Assembly (NCBI RefSeq): GCF_026230105.1
Contig: NC_079479.1
Coordinates: 14,767,734 to 14,831,733 of the forward strand
Reading direction: 5' to 3'
Source: Diorhabda sublineata
Taxonomy: Eukaryota; Arthropoda; Insecta; Coleoptera; Chrysomelidae
Length of the DNA stretch: 64,000 nt
Both the position numbers and the translations under genes were made by a program. Below, one piece after another: positions 1 through 11,465 of this stretch (its first letter is position 1; every line of letters begins with the position of its first letter). The notes beneath the pieces were generated by a model, which saw only the letters and a list, made by a program, of their open reading frames with translations, searched no databases and was not told the origin of the DNA.

Positions 1-1360
1 AATCACTAACAAATTCACTAGGTGTACACGAACAAATTACATTACGAGAAAACGTAAAACGAAACCTCTCTATCTCCCCGACGGCCGCCCTTCTGTTCAA
101 AGGAAAAGGACTGTTGATCCCATCAGGCATTCAGCTTGTGTAACGGTTTCGTATCAAGTCCAGATCCTTTATCCTTTGTATCGTCCATGTCGGTAGCAGA
201 CTTTTCCTGCATTTCCTTTCTATTGACACAAACCGCAAACTTATCTTGTTGGGCCCCGCTCCTGAACCATTCATGCAATTCTGAGAGCTAAACAGAACTC
301 ACATACGTCTGATTTGGCTTGTTTCCTTTCCTTGGAAGTTGATTGCTTCTCTCACAGTCTGTCGGTCACAAACCATTAAACTAATTGAATCTCATTGTTT
401 TCGATAATTTTAAAAAGACAAAGCTAAAAATTAGGAAAATCGATCATTATTTCGTCATTTGTAATTGAATAATTGGAGAGAAATAATTAACATTTGAAAA
501 TAATCGAGAATTTGATTTATGTTGATATTCATAAGCGGATAAAGTCGCAGTATACAGGGTTCTTCGGGATTCAATACGAAACATTCAGAAGTGAGCAGAT
601 GACGTGAAAAAAGTGCTGTGATATAAGATAAAATTTCTCATGCAACCCCTAATTTCTGAATTATACGCCTTTAAGTTGAGAAATCAGAATTTATATTCAA
701 CTATACTCTCTAAATTGTATATTCCAATATAATGAAATTTTAATGGATTAATACATGTGTTTGACGCAATAAATAATTCATAGAGACAACCTATACAATC
801 TATTGATAGCAAAAATTAATTTTTTAAGCGATTTTTTAACAATAAGATACTCTTTATTCAGCTTGATAAAATTTATGGCTCAGGAGATATGTAGATCGTT
901 GTACATGCCACAAATCGTTCGTCATAAAGAGACATTATGAAAAAAATCATAAATTGTAATTATTGATTGAAAATACTTTTAGGAACTAATAAATAACGTT
1001 ACAACGACAACTATTCATAGGAATCTCCAGAAGCATTCTCTTACGCTCGTTGGTTTCTAGATAAACGAATAGTTCATAATACATTTATTGGAAAAGCACA
1101 GTTTTCTGATAAAGCTAGTTTCACACGAGACGGTTTTATTAACTCCTAAACTAATAAACAAACGGGTCAAGTTAAAGTGTCAAAACTTTATTGGTGGAAT
1201 AAATAAATAAACTATTGAATTTAAAAAAAAACTAAGTGTCTAAAAGAATGGGTACGTTTCGAAATATACCTGCTCTATTGCAGACATTGGTGAATTTTAC
1301 TTAAAAAACATTCGACTGGCCAAATATCGGTATGGATGTCATTGAAAAGTTTTAAGAAGC
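1..1360. other. unassigned AT-rich sequence
   Basis: No open reading frame, RNA gene or repeat that I recognise. The first 350 bases are less AT-rich than what follows and could be exon or UTR of a gene outside the window, but no splice-consistent frame is visible. Confidence 0.4.
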
Positions 1361-1361
1361 C

Positions 1362-1870
1362 ATGATTGGAAAATGTCTACAGTTTTCACATGGCTCCTTT
1401 GATTTTCTAATGCAGTTCGATGCAGTATCAAGCATTCTACTACCACTACTAGTACTGAAGCTGACACTAAGGCACTCAAAGAGCCTTGATGTCATCCAAC
1501 ACATTCCTCCAGGAATCTGGCCCCTCTTGACTTCTGTCACCAGGTGGAGGTCTTCATAGAGCCGGTAGGGCTCGGTGTTTGTACGGCTCTGCTCGCTCAC
1601 TGGTAAGATTTTACGTGTTGAGAAGCCGCTCCTCGCTGTTGTTCAACACTCAGGTCTCGCTAGCGTACAAGTCAACCAGGTGGAAAATTATACGATAGAT
1701 CCATGACTGTAGTAGTCATTGGAGACTGAAGTTTGCTCTATTCTTCGCTTTCACACGTTCTCTTATTTCTTTCGAGTTTGTCATTATTTTCAGGTACATT
1801 TTCCCGGCCTACTTCGAAAGCCCCCTAAGGGGTTCTTCTGCTCTTTGATATGATGGAAGAGATTAATAAA
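1362..1870 (-). mobile_element. LINE reverse-transcriptase 3' fragment (family L-A)
   Basis: Read on the minus strand, broken frames resemble the C-terminal part of a non-LTR retrotransposon polyprotein. An ET-W-type stretch (ETWVLNNSEERLL-like) is followed by the YRLYEDLHLVTEVKRGQ segment that normally precedes the WLGHV motif. Frames are interrupted by stops and frameshifts, so it is dead. The same family recurs antisense at 63570-64000: the two copies share blocks around gacttctgtcaccagg, tagagccggtag/tagagccagtag and gctcggtgtttgtac. The clade is not assigned. Confidence 0.7.
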
Positions 1871-1990
1871 ATAACCCCTGAGGTCATACAAAATGTCGTA
1901 TTTTGTATGTATATTTCAAAATCGCCTTGATTATTGTCAGGGAGTGGTCATTTGGAACATTTAATTTGATTGTAAAGTCCATTGCAAATA
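1865..1990 (+). repeat. dispersed repeat, copy 1 (ataacccctgaggtcata family)
   Basis: A block of about 110 bp starting at ataacccctgaggtcata and containing tttcaaaatcgcctt-gattatt and gaacatttaatttg. It recurs in reverse complement at about 61745-61851 in the same internal order. Family unknown; it may be the terminus of a DNA transposon. Confidence 0.65.
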
Positions 1991-2579
1991 CATTCTACGT
2001 AAAGTTTTGTGATAGACATTATCAAACTTTTATATCTAAAATTTTTTTCTATTTTTGTTGATACGTAAATGCTCCTTTATATTTTACTGATTTCAGTTAC
2101 ATCCTTAATGGAATATAGCAGTGAATTCGCAGGCAGCAAGTGCAAAAACATCCGCACGAGTGCATTTCTCAATGGCATTGCGATTGGAATTCTCAAAACT
2201 CTCTTTTCCTTCTTTCCCAGTGCGGCGAAGTAACTGACATTCGCGGCTCCGGATCTGACGATCTAGATGCAGGAAGCGACTACCAAAATTATATTTTCAG
2301 TAACTCGACTCCGGGAGGTGTGCCCGGAATAAACAGTCTACAATTTTAGGAAATGTATATCGATAATTCAATATTTTAGAAACATATCTCTTGAATGAAA
2401 ATGTATCGGTTTGTAGGACTACAATTTCAAGATACGAGGGATATTTCAAATAAATAGAAGTTGATTTCACATTTCAATGTTTTTAGTATTAGTTGTATCA
2501 AAATTTTTGATATGGTAATTGTCGTGAGAGATATAAATAGAAAAATTATTCAATTAGGTTTTGAGGAACTATCTTCTCC

Positions 2580-2760
2580 CACTGAATTTTCCTTTCCAAT
2601 GACCTTCAGCAGACACCTGAAGATGCTAGACCTAGCAGATATACGGCGTGCAAATTTTGTGGCACGGAGGACGAAACCTCTATCCACACTCTCGAAGTGT
2701 GAAACACTAAGTAACTAAAGGTCGCAGTGTACACTAGACCCCAAATTTATACATACATAA
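2580..2760 (+). mobile_element. jockey-type LINE 3' relic (RNase H tail, zinc knuckle)
   Basis: Plus-strand frames read a short piece ending RHLKMLDLADI. After a frameshift comes CKFCGTEDETSIHTL, the cysteine motif that ends jockey-clade RNase H domains. Only the C-terminal tip of the element remains, and no intact frame is left. Confidence 0.6.
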
Positions 2761-3144
2761 GAAGGAATATCTATGTGTATACGAGCAAATCCGCTCCACG
2801 AGAGCTAGAAATAGTTTGAAACCCTATAACCCAAAAAACCCCATACATGAAGGCACAAAAAATATGTTCTTAGTGGAGGCAGTGTGTTTTCATATAAAAT
2901 TGAAATGGAAACTGGTGTTTAAAATATTGTACTCGCTGGAGGACCTGACCTACGTTCTTCGTCCAATGTAGTCGGCTTCAATGGATGCAAATCGACGATA
3001 TCTGACAAACGTAGATGTCAATACACCCAAATATATGAGAATTGATGTGATTCGACTTCCGTCGGTGTCAATAGACTTCGAAATATGGCGTAGTGAGGAT
3101 CAGGTTCGACATTATGACAAAAGAATTAGAGATACATTTCCATT

Positions 3145-3552
3145 GATGAGCCCAAGATAGTTGGTGAATATAATCAATACATGTATGGTGATAATTTAGT
3201 TGATAGTATCATGGGATATTATAAAATCTTAGTGCGAAGTAAATGGTGGCAAGTACTTCTATTCTACCATCTATTAGATCTCACAATGGTAAACGCGTGG
3301 CTCTTATACCTGTGAGTAAAAAGCGCTTCACGAAACCATGAAAAGGATATGTCCTCGGCAGATTTTAGATTCGAGATAGCTGAAACTTTGGGTAAACTTA
3401 AACAGAGCAAACCAATCAAGAACCACAATTCGATTGATAGTGACATTTCGACCAAAAAGCATAAAGGTCTTTCACAACATGTTTCTATTACTGCAAATCA
3501 AGTAGAATCTGGCCAGCTTCGTCAGAAAATGGTAGATCCAAACCATATTTGA
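3145..3552 (+). pseudogene. piggyBac-type transposase C-terminal relic
   Basis: One continuous + frame from 3145 reads DEPKIVGEYNQYMYGD, then a region with W..LLFYHLLDL..VNAWLLY, then FRFEIAETLGKL. This is the order of the conserved C-terminal part of piggyBac/PGBD transposases (the EYN-x-MGGVD-like motif and the VNAWLLY helix). The frame carries a single TGA at 3313-3315 and ends at 3552. The glycine-glycine-valine-aspartate core is degraded to GDNLVD, which removes the usual conserved Asp context. The N-terminal catalytic half is not recognisable upstream (only a possible trace at 2940-3140). This is a dead element, not a host gene. Confidence 0.75.
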
Positions 3553-3559
3553 GAAATGT

Positions 3560-4550
3560 GATGTAGCTTTAAGCTACAATGAAAAAATAATTGATGTGCT
3601 AATTGATAAAATGTTCAACGTTTGAGGGTTACAAAGGGTTAATGTTTAGTTTGAAGAATCACAACTTTTTGAACCTACAGCATCATTTTTACCTCTTCTA
3701 CTAGATTCTGAAACTTTAGCTTTCAGTTTTAGTTAATAATTCTTCCCAAAAAACTGATAGTTTAAACTATTATAATGAATTGTGCCATTTTTCTCTTGAG
3801 TAGTGGGCGTTCCATCACGTTTAAATGCATAATAACACTAATTTAGTAATATTTATATAAACTCCAGCTTAACGTCAATAATACACACCCCACTGAAAAA
3901 TTAAGACCTCACATCTCAACTCTACTGACAACTTTCAGTTCATTTACTTTCCTTTCATGAGTTTGAGCATCCCTCCTTAATCTACCACCACGCATTTCTC
4001 GCCAAATCCATGCCGCCGGGTCCATACAATATATGATAAATTATAAAATGATTTTATCACATTACGTTACTCTTGCTGCCAACAGAGTGTCAATGACTAC
4101 AGTCACAAACTTGTACAATGTTGCCAAGTTAACCTCATATAATTAAATACGTGAATCCACTCGTCGTTAGCTTGAATATTTTGTATCATAAAATGTGTTA
4201 TGTAAAGTTGAAGTACATGAAAATCATAGAAAATTTACATTCAATCTCGTTCAAAATTTTTCTTCCACAACAGTTACTTTTCAATGAGGGAACCGAGTTA
4301 ATTTTCTCTATATTTTCATCCGTTTCAAGTTTTTGGTACTTTTATTATTAAAGATCGATATTAAAGGAATGAAAGGTGCGTTCTTAAGTTGCCACAACAT
4401 TTTCTTCCAGTACGTCATAAGAAATTTTAGAATATGAAACAATTGTAATGTTGGAAAAATATAATTTGCGAAATATATCAATTCAGAACTCCTTCATATT
4501 TCAATAATGGTATTACAGTGAGATTAAGACTAATTTCAAATTACCCCATC
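3560..4550. other. unassigned AT-rich sequence
   Basis: Only short chance reading frames. No recognised protein motif, RNA or inverted repeat. Confidence 0.4.
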
Positions 4551-4554
4551 GATC

Positions 4555-4795
4555 GTTTAAACGTTTACCAATGAAAACATCGAATCGTAAACATAAATGC
4601 ATTTCTATTGGCCGAAGTTGTCGAAAGGCGTATGTACACAATTTCTTCGAGATATTCTTGCCAGACAGTCTGCGATAAGCAGCGGCGTCGTTTAATGAGA
4701 TTTATTTAATTCATAAATTTCTTTAAATCAATAGAAATATGACGTTCTTCAGACTATGGGCGAAGACAATGTACACAGTGTAGTGAAAATAAAGG
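4555..4795 (+). repeat. dispersed repeat R1, partial copy A
   Basis: Shares the block ccaatgaaaacatcgaatcg, then aaatgcatttctattgg, gtatgtacacaattt, gcgataagcag and caatagaaatatg...gttct with copies at 13692-14090 and 40307-40690 and with the minus-strand copy at 51795-52100. This copy lacks the 5' portion seen in the others. It has no coding capacity and the class is unknown (large MITE or Helitron-like derivative). Confidence 0.8.
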
Positions 4796-5379
4796 AAAAG
4801 TAGCAGATTTTCCACAATACAATTATACCAGTCTAGAAACATTACGTCAAGTTTTGTCAGCATGTGGTTTTTAAACACAAAAAACTATTTTAACGGATTG
4901 CAATAATCGAATCGTCAAGGGTAGTTCGATGACGACAAGATCAAAGAAGAAGATAAGTTATGTATCACCCTCTCCACAAACCCTCATAATTCAATCAAAT
5001 GATGACTCTAATTCAGACGATTCTGACTACCATAATTATTTATAAAGATACTTTGGAATTGAAATTCGGTTTATTTGCAAAGAAATTAATTTCCTTTATG
5101 CTTTTTGCTTTCAAATTTCGTTTTCCCGACAAAAAAACGAATGGGGGCAAAAAGGGCTCAGTTCACGTCTGGTACTCCGTTTAAACCAAACTTCCTTACG
5201 AGCAGGTACATTTTACTCGTCTATTCACGTTTCATAATTAAATATTCAGTTTCAGTAAATTAACGAGGTATATTAATGATTTTTTTCTAAATTCCAAGTT
5301 TTGTCTAAATAACAGCGTATAATCCAATTAAAATGATTCGATTGCCTTTTAACGAATACTTTCTAGCTTAAAATATACA

Positions 5380-5510
5380 TCTTTTGAAAAGTATTTATAA
5401 AAATAAAATAAGGTATCTACGCCTATGGTAGATCAAACAAAATTGTCGGCACGGGTTTCGAACCAGTTTTTATAATCTGCAATTGATATTGGCAGAAGTA
5501 TAATAGCATT
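5380..5510 (-). repeat. R1-terminus repeat with inserted tRNA-B-box-like motif
   Basis: The reverse complement carries the terminal motif ccaatatcaattgcagattata, followed by a stretch nearly identical to 53116-53240 (...acaattttgtttgat-taccataggcgta-atacc). Unlike the 53-kb copy, it contains ctggttcgaaacccgtgcc between the two blocks, which fits a pol III B-box consensus (GGTTCGAAACC). Whether this is a SINE remnant or chance cannot be decided by eye. Confidence 0.6.
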
Positions 5511-5520
5511 GGCGAACTTT

Positions 5521-5745
5521 TATAGACGGTTAAAGAAAAATAGGACACAATGGGTTCATCCAATTAGTATGAAGAGAAACGAGGCGGGTGCATTCTTTGT
5601 CCTTCAGGAATTTAGAGAAGATGAAGAAAATTTTTTTGATTATTCCGGATGAGAATATGACCAGCACGAACGAATCAAGGATCGCATTCTTCAGGGAATG
5701 TATCCATCTTTCACAAATGCAGACAGTCACAGTGAGGTAAGTGAA
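5521..5745 (+). pseudogene. PIF/Harbinger transposase N-terminal relic
   Basis: The + frame reads YRRLKKNRTQWVHPISMKR, then EAGAF..LQEFREDEENFF. This is the characteristic start of Harbinger transposases (R-x-W-V-H-P, then L-x-x-D-x-x-x-F-F-x-Y). A stop follows DYSG, and the DDE domain is not found downstream. It sits directly next to the R1-terminus repeat at 5380-5510. Confidence 0.6.
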
Positions 5746-5749
5746 ATGA

Positions 5750-6950
5750 AACCAATGTGTGTTTTTGTACTTAGTGTATTATTGAAAAAATCCACATTTT
5801 AGTATGTAGATAACAAAAGTTTTGGAAAAGCAATATTTCAAATCAAAAATATTATACGTATAATAGAAATCAAAAGTCTAATAACGCCATAGTCAAATTT
5901 TCAGCAAATTCTGAATGAGTGGGAAGTATCCCTGAGAAACACTGGCCAGCTTCTTCATAATATTGGAAGGCAGGAGTGTTTGGACTTTGATTAGTTGGTT
6001 ATAGACTATAATAAGTATGTGTGTGTGACTGTATCGATATTAGTTGTCAAATATTTACGCGTCTTCATTTCAGAAATTATGCGCATTGAAATTCCACAAC
6101 TTCATCGTCGTCAAATAAGTCAAAAATTCGGCACCAATTAGCTCCAGCTCAACATGATCAGCTTTTCTTTTTCTAATGTTACATGGGCCTGGTTATCGTT
6201 TTTTTTTTTTCGAATTTTTCTTATTTTCGAGTTAATCGCGTTTCAAATTTTGTTTGAGTTACAAGTTCCAAAATCTCTGAGAATCTAGAAAATCAGAAGA
6301 GCCCGATTTAATTTCCGACTTAATCTTATTTTTCCTGTGCTATTATGAAGGACGTAAACCAGAATATTATTTGCGAAAAATAATATCAGCAAATTCAAGC
6401 ACTACACATTCCCTAAGGCTTTAACTTTCTATTGTCCATTCATGGTTTTCTCTTCTTGTATAAATTCATTCATGCAAAGCCCTTATTTTCGCCATCATAT
6501 TCAATTGAGTTTCTTTCTTTCTAAAAAAAATCAGAGCTGTAAATAGTTCGATAGATGGCCAAGGGCACGTTAACGACCCAGCGAACAAACACGGTTTATC
6601 ATTCACGTACATCCTACTTAAATAAAATAAATGAAGACTTACATTGGAGAAGGAGGAGGGGAAACCGATGGACTTGGAAAATTCTAAAGTCCTTTTTCAT
6701 TGCATTTATTCCCTGGCTTGGTAACAGATTGCCTTTTAGGGATGGAGTCGTTAGCCTCAAGCAAAACCTCTAGCCCAAAGAGGGGGATATAGCCTACCTG
6801 GCATTCAACCATTAGAAGAACTGCCTTCACTACGGCTATGCAGCTTCTTCTGGCTGCGTTGTCGAAGTACTTGTTAGTCCCGTCTCTCACACTAACTTGT
6901 CAGACACGGAATACCCTACCAGCAGCATAAACTGTCGTCGGCATAGCTTG
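5750..6950. other. unassigned sequence
   Basis: Apart from a poly-T tract near 6200 and short reading frames I see nothing I can name. The GC-richer part at 6560-6950 may belong to the LINE whose 3' end follows, but no RT motif is readable there. Confidence 0.3.
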
Positions 6951-6979
6951 AGAGGTCAATGAGAAACTCAAGCTTCACC

Positions 6980-7460
6980 ACCACCTCAATGACATATACT
7001 CCCCAGGATATACAGTAAAAGTACTAAGACCAATTGTCATGTTTGCTTCTGAAACTTAAGCAATGACTGCTAGAGACGAACTGAGACTCAACTCATAAGA
7101 GCGGAAAGTACTTCGGCGCATTTATGGACCAATCGATGACATACTTAGTATGGAGAGCTAGTAGAGATCAAAAGTGCGAAACTAAGATGGCTTAGTCACG
7201 TCGAACGGATGCGGAATGGTCAATATGTCAAGCTTACATACCGGCAAAAGCCGAAAAACTGCACTTAGACGACTTAGAACAGGGCCTAAAAGAACTATGC
7301 CTCCGAAACTGAAGGAGAAGAGAACAAAATCGAAAATATTGGAGGACAGTTGTGCGCAAGGCCAAGGTTCTTCAAGGACATTTGCAAATGACATTGCGTA
7401 ATGGAATCATTTTCACTCTGAGTGTCATTAACGACATCTTTGGGCTTTAATGGGTTAAAT
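6980..7460 (+). mobile_element. LINE 3'-terminal fragment
   Basis: Broken + frames read TVKVLRPIVMFASET, ERKVLRRIYGPIDD, a degraded KVR-LRWLSHVERM segment and, after a frameshift, WRTVVRKAKVLQG. This is the usual order at the C-terminus of insect non-LTR retrotransposon reverse transcriptases (ETW..., ERKILR-IYGP, W-GHV, then R-W--V---A--L-G). It is interrupted by stops and truncated 5'. Confidence 0.8.
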
Positions 7461-7479
7461 TATGTATACAATACATTCG

Positions 7480-8470
7480 TCGCATGAAATCTTGTTGATT
7501 AGATCTACCTAAGCATTAGAGAGCTAAAGCGTTTAGCTTTATCTGACTTAATATCTATCATAAATAGTTCTCCACTCTTTACAAGCAAGAAAAGTTTTAA
7601 TGCACTGCATTTCAACTTCTTTTAAATTACTTTTATTTCTGTAAAAATTTCGAAGCTCGAACAATAAATTTAAAAAATGGCTGATCCTTGAAACATGCCG
7701 CCCTAGGCTTCAGCCTACTGGTAGATCCACCACTGAGCAGAAGCCTTGCACAAATACTGTCATTTGAAATGTCCAAGACTCTGTTTGTTTCTTCAAAAGC
7801 AGGCAAAATATTCGTGTTAAATAATCAGTTTTCTAATATTTTTCAGAAAAAATATCAAGTTATTATGGCAACATCGTGAAAATATTTGTAGCCAAAGTTT
7901 TTTAGACATTTGTTTCGCTACTTCAGCTGCTGTTTAGGAGGCTGACTCAGCTATCTACCGATTAGAGGGTACCCCAAACTATGAAAAAGACGGATAAGCT
8001 ACTAACGAGTACATTTTCTTTCTGAACGCAAATGCATAAGAAATTAGATTATCAGTGAATGCCATCGTATATTATATCACCCTAATGTGAATCGCAATTC
8101 ACGACCAGCAACTTGGGGAAAGTTCCTTAGAAGAAACTTGCCAATTAATTGTGGTGAATTGTAACTGAACAATGATGATTTGGAAAAATTGATGCGTGTC
8201 GTGAGATTCAGTCTCTATAATAATATTTATATATAAAAGGAGCAAATATGAACACAAATCATCATTAAATGTAATGTAATTTTATATATTATGTTCATTA
8301 CAACTTCATTTTATGTCAAATTTATTCATAAATCATATAGTTACATCAAGAGGCAATTTCAAGTTTATATTTTAAATATAATGGAGGTTTGTCATCATAT
8401 CCTTGATCACTGAGTCTAAAACCACTCTATAATATGTTAATTTATTGGAAATTTGTTCAGAAGCAGTATA
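7480..8470. other. unassigned AT-rich sequence
   Basis: No supported gene, RNA or repeat. Confidence 0.4.
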
Positions 8471-8477
8471 GTTGACA

Positions 8478-9081
8478 TACAGGGTGTCAAAAATAAAGGA
8501 AGCCATATACTTTTTTCCAAACCTGTAAGAGTTATCAAAAAACTATATTTGTTTAAGGGTACAATAGTTTTATAGCTTTTTGTTTTTGGTAAAAATTTTT
8601 TATTTTTCAAAAATGCAATACCAGTGTGTTACATTATTTTCAATATAGAGTGTGCGAAAAAATGAGAAAAAGTCAAATAATTTCTCACGCATGTATGAAA
8701 TCATTCTTATTTTTATAAACGTTCTTTTAAAGGTATGAGATTTCGTTTTTCACAAAATTCGAAACTGTTACAGTAAAAAAAGACTAGATTCTAGACTCGA
8801 AAATCCAATAAACCCAAGTTTTATGTTTAAAAATGTATTTTGCAAATAATGCCAGTAAGTTTTATTTTTATTTTGCGAAATTTTCCAAATATGATGAGAT
8901 GTTCCATTCAAAATTCTAATATTTATGTCGATACTGAAGAATTGGGGCATTCTGTATAATCCAAAAGTCAATTATATAAAAATTCCCTCACATACAATGA
9001 ACTTTTGTGATTAAAGTTTTTTGATAACTCTTACAGGTTTGGAGAAAAGCATATGTGTCACATTATCTTTGACACCCTGTA
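8478..9081. mobile_element. MITE with ~65-75 bp terminal inverted repeats
   Basis: The left end acagggtgtcaaaaataaa and the right end ctttgacaccctgt are inverted copies, flanked by TA on both sides. The inner TIR is strikingly conserved: ccaaacctgtaagagttatc near 8520 matches gataactcttacaggtttgg near 9022, and both run into an aaaaaact/agtttttt stretch. There is no transposase frame inside, so it is non-autonomous. The TA target and CAGGGT terminus fit the IS630/Tc1/mariner superfamily. Confidence 0.9.
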
Positions 9082-9364
9082 CATCACCAATAGCAAATTT
9101 TATTCAATATCCAAATATGCTCAAAACTGCAATTGGGGCTATTATCAATACTAAGAAAACATTATCTAAATATTCATAGCCAAATTATCGTCTGCACAAT
9201 AATTTATCTACAACCGATCAAGATACTTTCTAAATTCAGCATGATTCGCAAATGCGTTATTCTGATACAACCCTTTGCTATGTCAAAAAAGTTTATATTT
9301 TTCTTTATCACTTTTCAATACCAATATGGTTAAAAGATTTATCGTTTGCACTTACCTTTCTAAA

Positions 9365-10125
9365 TACGAGGTCTGGCTATTAAACTAGACTAGTTACGAA
9401 AAAGGGTTTTATTATAAAATTTATTCTACATTCGAATTCTCTCCTTCAATACACTCCCCTTCCCTCGCCACACATATTTCCATACGTTTTTTTCATTGAT
9501 CGAAGCAGTGCTGGAAGTCTTCTTTGGTGATGGCATTTAGGAGCTCTGCCGTTTTTTGCTTTACCGCTTCCATCGACTCAAATCGGGTCTCTTCAAAAGC
9601 AGATCTTTCTCTAACCTTTCTAACCTTTCAAGGAAATCTGAGCAGATCCGTTGACGCAAGAGCTTTTGGTCAGAAGTCAGATTTTTGGCATCAACTTCGC
9701 ACAGACTCCTGTCATGTGTAATTCCTTATTTATCACCGTTTACCGCCTCGGAAATCGACCGGATGCTCATTTAACGAGTTGAAATAGTCACAGGGCGACT
9801 TGGGCGCTGGTCATCTTCAGTGCTCTCTGGACACTCACTAAAGCGCTCACATCACTCAAAAACACGCGCACGAGATAGAGAATTGTGCCCATAGGCCTCT
9901 TGCAACAATTTATAGCACTCAATCGAAGTTTTTTTTTAATTTAACGAGAAAAAAAAGGTTCGTTTCAAACCGCTACTGCACAAATACTATTATAGTGCCG
10001 AAAATGTGTTTTGAGACGTGCATAGACAAGATATCTAGATACCCAACGCACTAATCGTTTTTACCCCGCCCGTCTAGAGCGCCCTCTAGGCGCGCAGTGT
10101 CTTTATTTAATAACCATACCTCGTA
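9365..10125 (-). mobile_element. internally deleted mariner, copy 1
   Basis: Bounded by TA and inverted ends (left cgaggtctggctattaaa; right, reversed, cgaggtatggttattaaa). On the minus strand it carries degraded mariner transposase: a helix-turn-helix region, LTSDQKLLRQ-like residues, then a jump straight to ESMEAVKQKTAELLNA, the extreme C-terminus. All three catalytic aspartates of the DD34D domain are missing. The deletion junction is the same as in the copy at 28980-29833, although this copy also has further losses in the HTH region. Confidence 0.9.
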
Positions 10126-11060
10126 TTTTGTATCTATATCTTGTTTGTGAGAGATGAATTTGAATTATCTCTAGCCAAATTTAGTTACTCCTTCACAACA
10201 AGAGGTAACAGACGCCTGCTAAATGGATAGTAAACAACTTGCTCAGGTCCGTATTTCAATATTTAAGATATGGTAGTGTTAAGGAAGCACAGTCGCACAC
10301 CATTTAACGGCGCCGGTCATAAATTAATGTAGTGGGAACTATAGAAAATGGGGAAGGGCTCTCTCTATCGGGTAACCACTGATCTATGGTTAAATGTCTC
10401 TATAGACAAGGAAAGTTCTACCAAGTTCTAGAAGGCAAAATTAGGTATAAGCAGGAACTTGTAGTATTAAATATTAGAGATATATGGCGAGCAATGGAAC
10501 AAAACTGGGGGCATAAAGTAGTATATTTTTCGAAGTGATAGTCACGAAATAATTTGTAATTAGTATGATAATGAACTATTTTTTTGAAATAATATGTTGT
10601 TTTTTCAATTTCTCTTATCAGTGTCTCGACTATTTCATAATTATTGAGTGTTCTATATTATCTTATAGCTCAAGAATTATTTTTTACAATCAAGAATTCC
10701 AAACTTTGTGAGAAAAACAGGAAAGAGCAGATAGCACGAAAAGATGTTCTGTAGGGTATATTAATTCGTATTTACTGATACAAGTCGATATTTCTATTTT
10801 CGTAATTCCAAATTTTGCCATTGGACCCCACCAATTGCTACCTAAACGTCGTATGCACATATTTAAGAAATAATTTAGCAAAAAAAGAAGGAAATTCGAA
10901 ATTGTCAATAGAATGTTTTCATGCTAGCAGATTATTAAAATTTCTGACCAAAAATTTGAACAAGGCCTGAGCTAACCATTCTGGGCATGAATACAACAGG
11001 CGATAGGCAACAATTGTCACCAAATGGCTATAAGATCCTTTTGATATCTAAAATTTCACC
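10126..11060. other. unassigned AT-rich sequence
   Basis: Short frames only (longest 72 codons, minus strand). Nothing recognised. Confidence 0.4.
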
Positions 11061-11139
11061 CTAACTAAAATTGATTGATTGATTGAACAAATATTTTTGC
11101 ACTCTATATGAGGCGTGGGTCCAAAAATATTTATTCAGA

Positions 11140-11275
11140 TTAAAAAGTGCGGATGTTTTTTGTGTGCGGTCCATAGGCCCGCTCTGGGCTCGAGGAAAAC
11201 TTTATCGCTAAGACTTTCCCCAGGGCTCAGAGCGATTCTATGAACAACACACAAAAAACATTATTTTTTCGCCCC
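11140..11275. repeat. ~125-nt fold-back (hairpin)
   Basis: The left arm around atgttttttgtgtg-ggtccatag---cgctctgggct pairs with the right arm agggctcagagcg-ttctatgaac--cacacaaaaaacat across a loop of about 25 nt (ttatcgctaagactttcc). Only a few mismatches are visible over about 40 pairs. It could be a small MITE or a hairpin-RNA source; no transcription evidence is available here. Confidence 0.8.
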
Positions 11276-11465
11276 TTTTTCATCCGAATTAATCTTTTTA
11301 TCATATTTTTTTGAAAGGACACCAATTTTTGTTGTTTTTTGTGCGATGGGATTTGAAAAATATTATGAAATCAAGATAACATGAAGGTAAAAAAATATTT
11401 TTATCAAATACTATTTGAAGTTTGCTGATAAAAACAAAAAATCAAATGGACTAAGTGTAGGATAA

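Noticed and set aside
2090..2350. Possible exon with higher GC and a 69-codon frame
   Set aside because: No recognisable product and no matching upstream or downstream exon.
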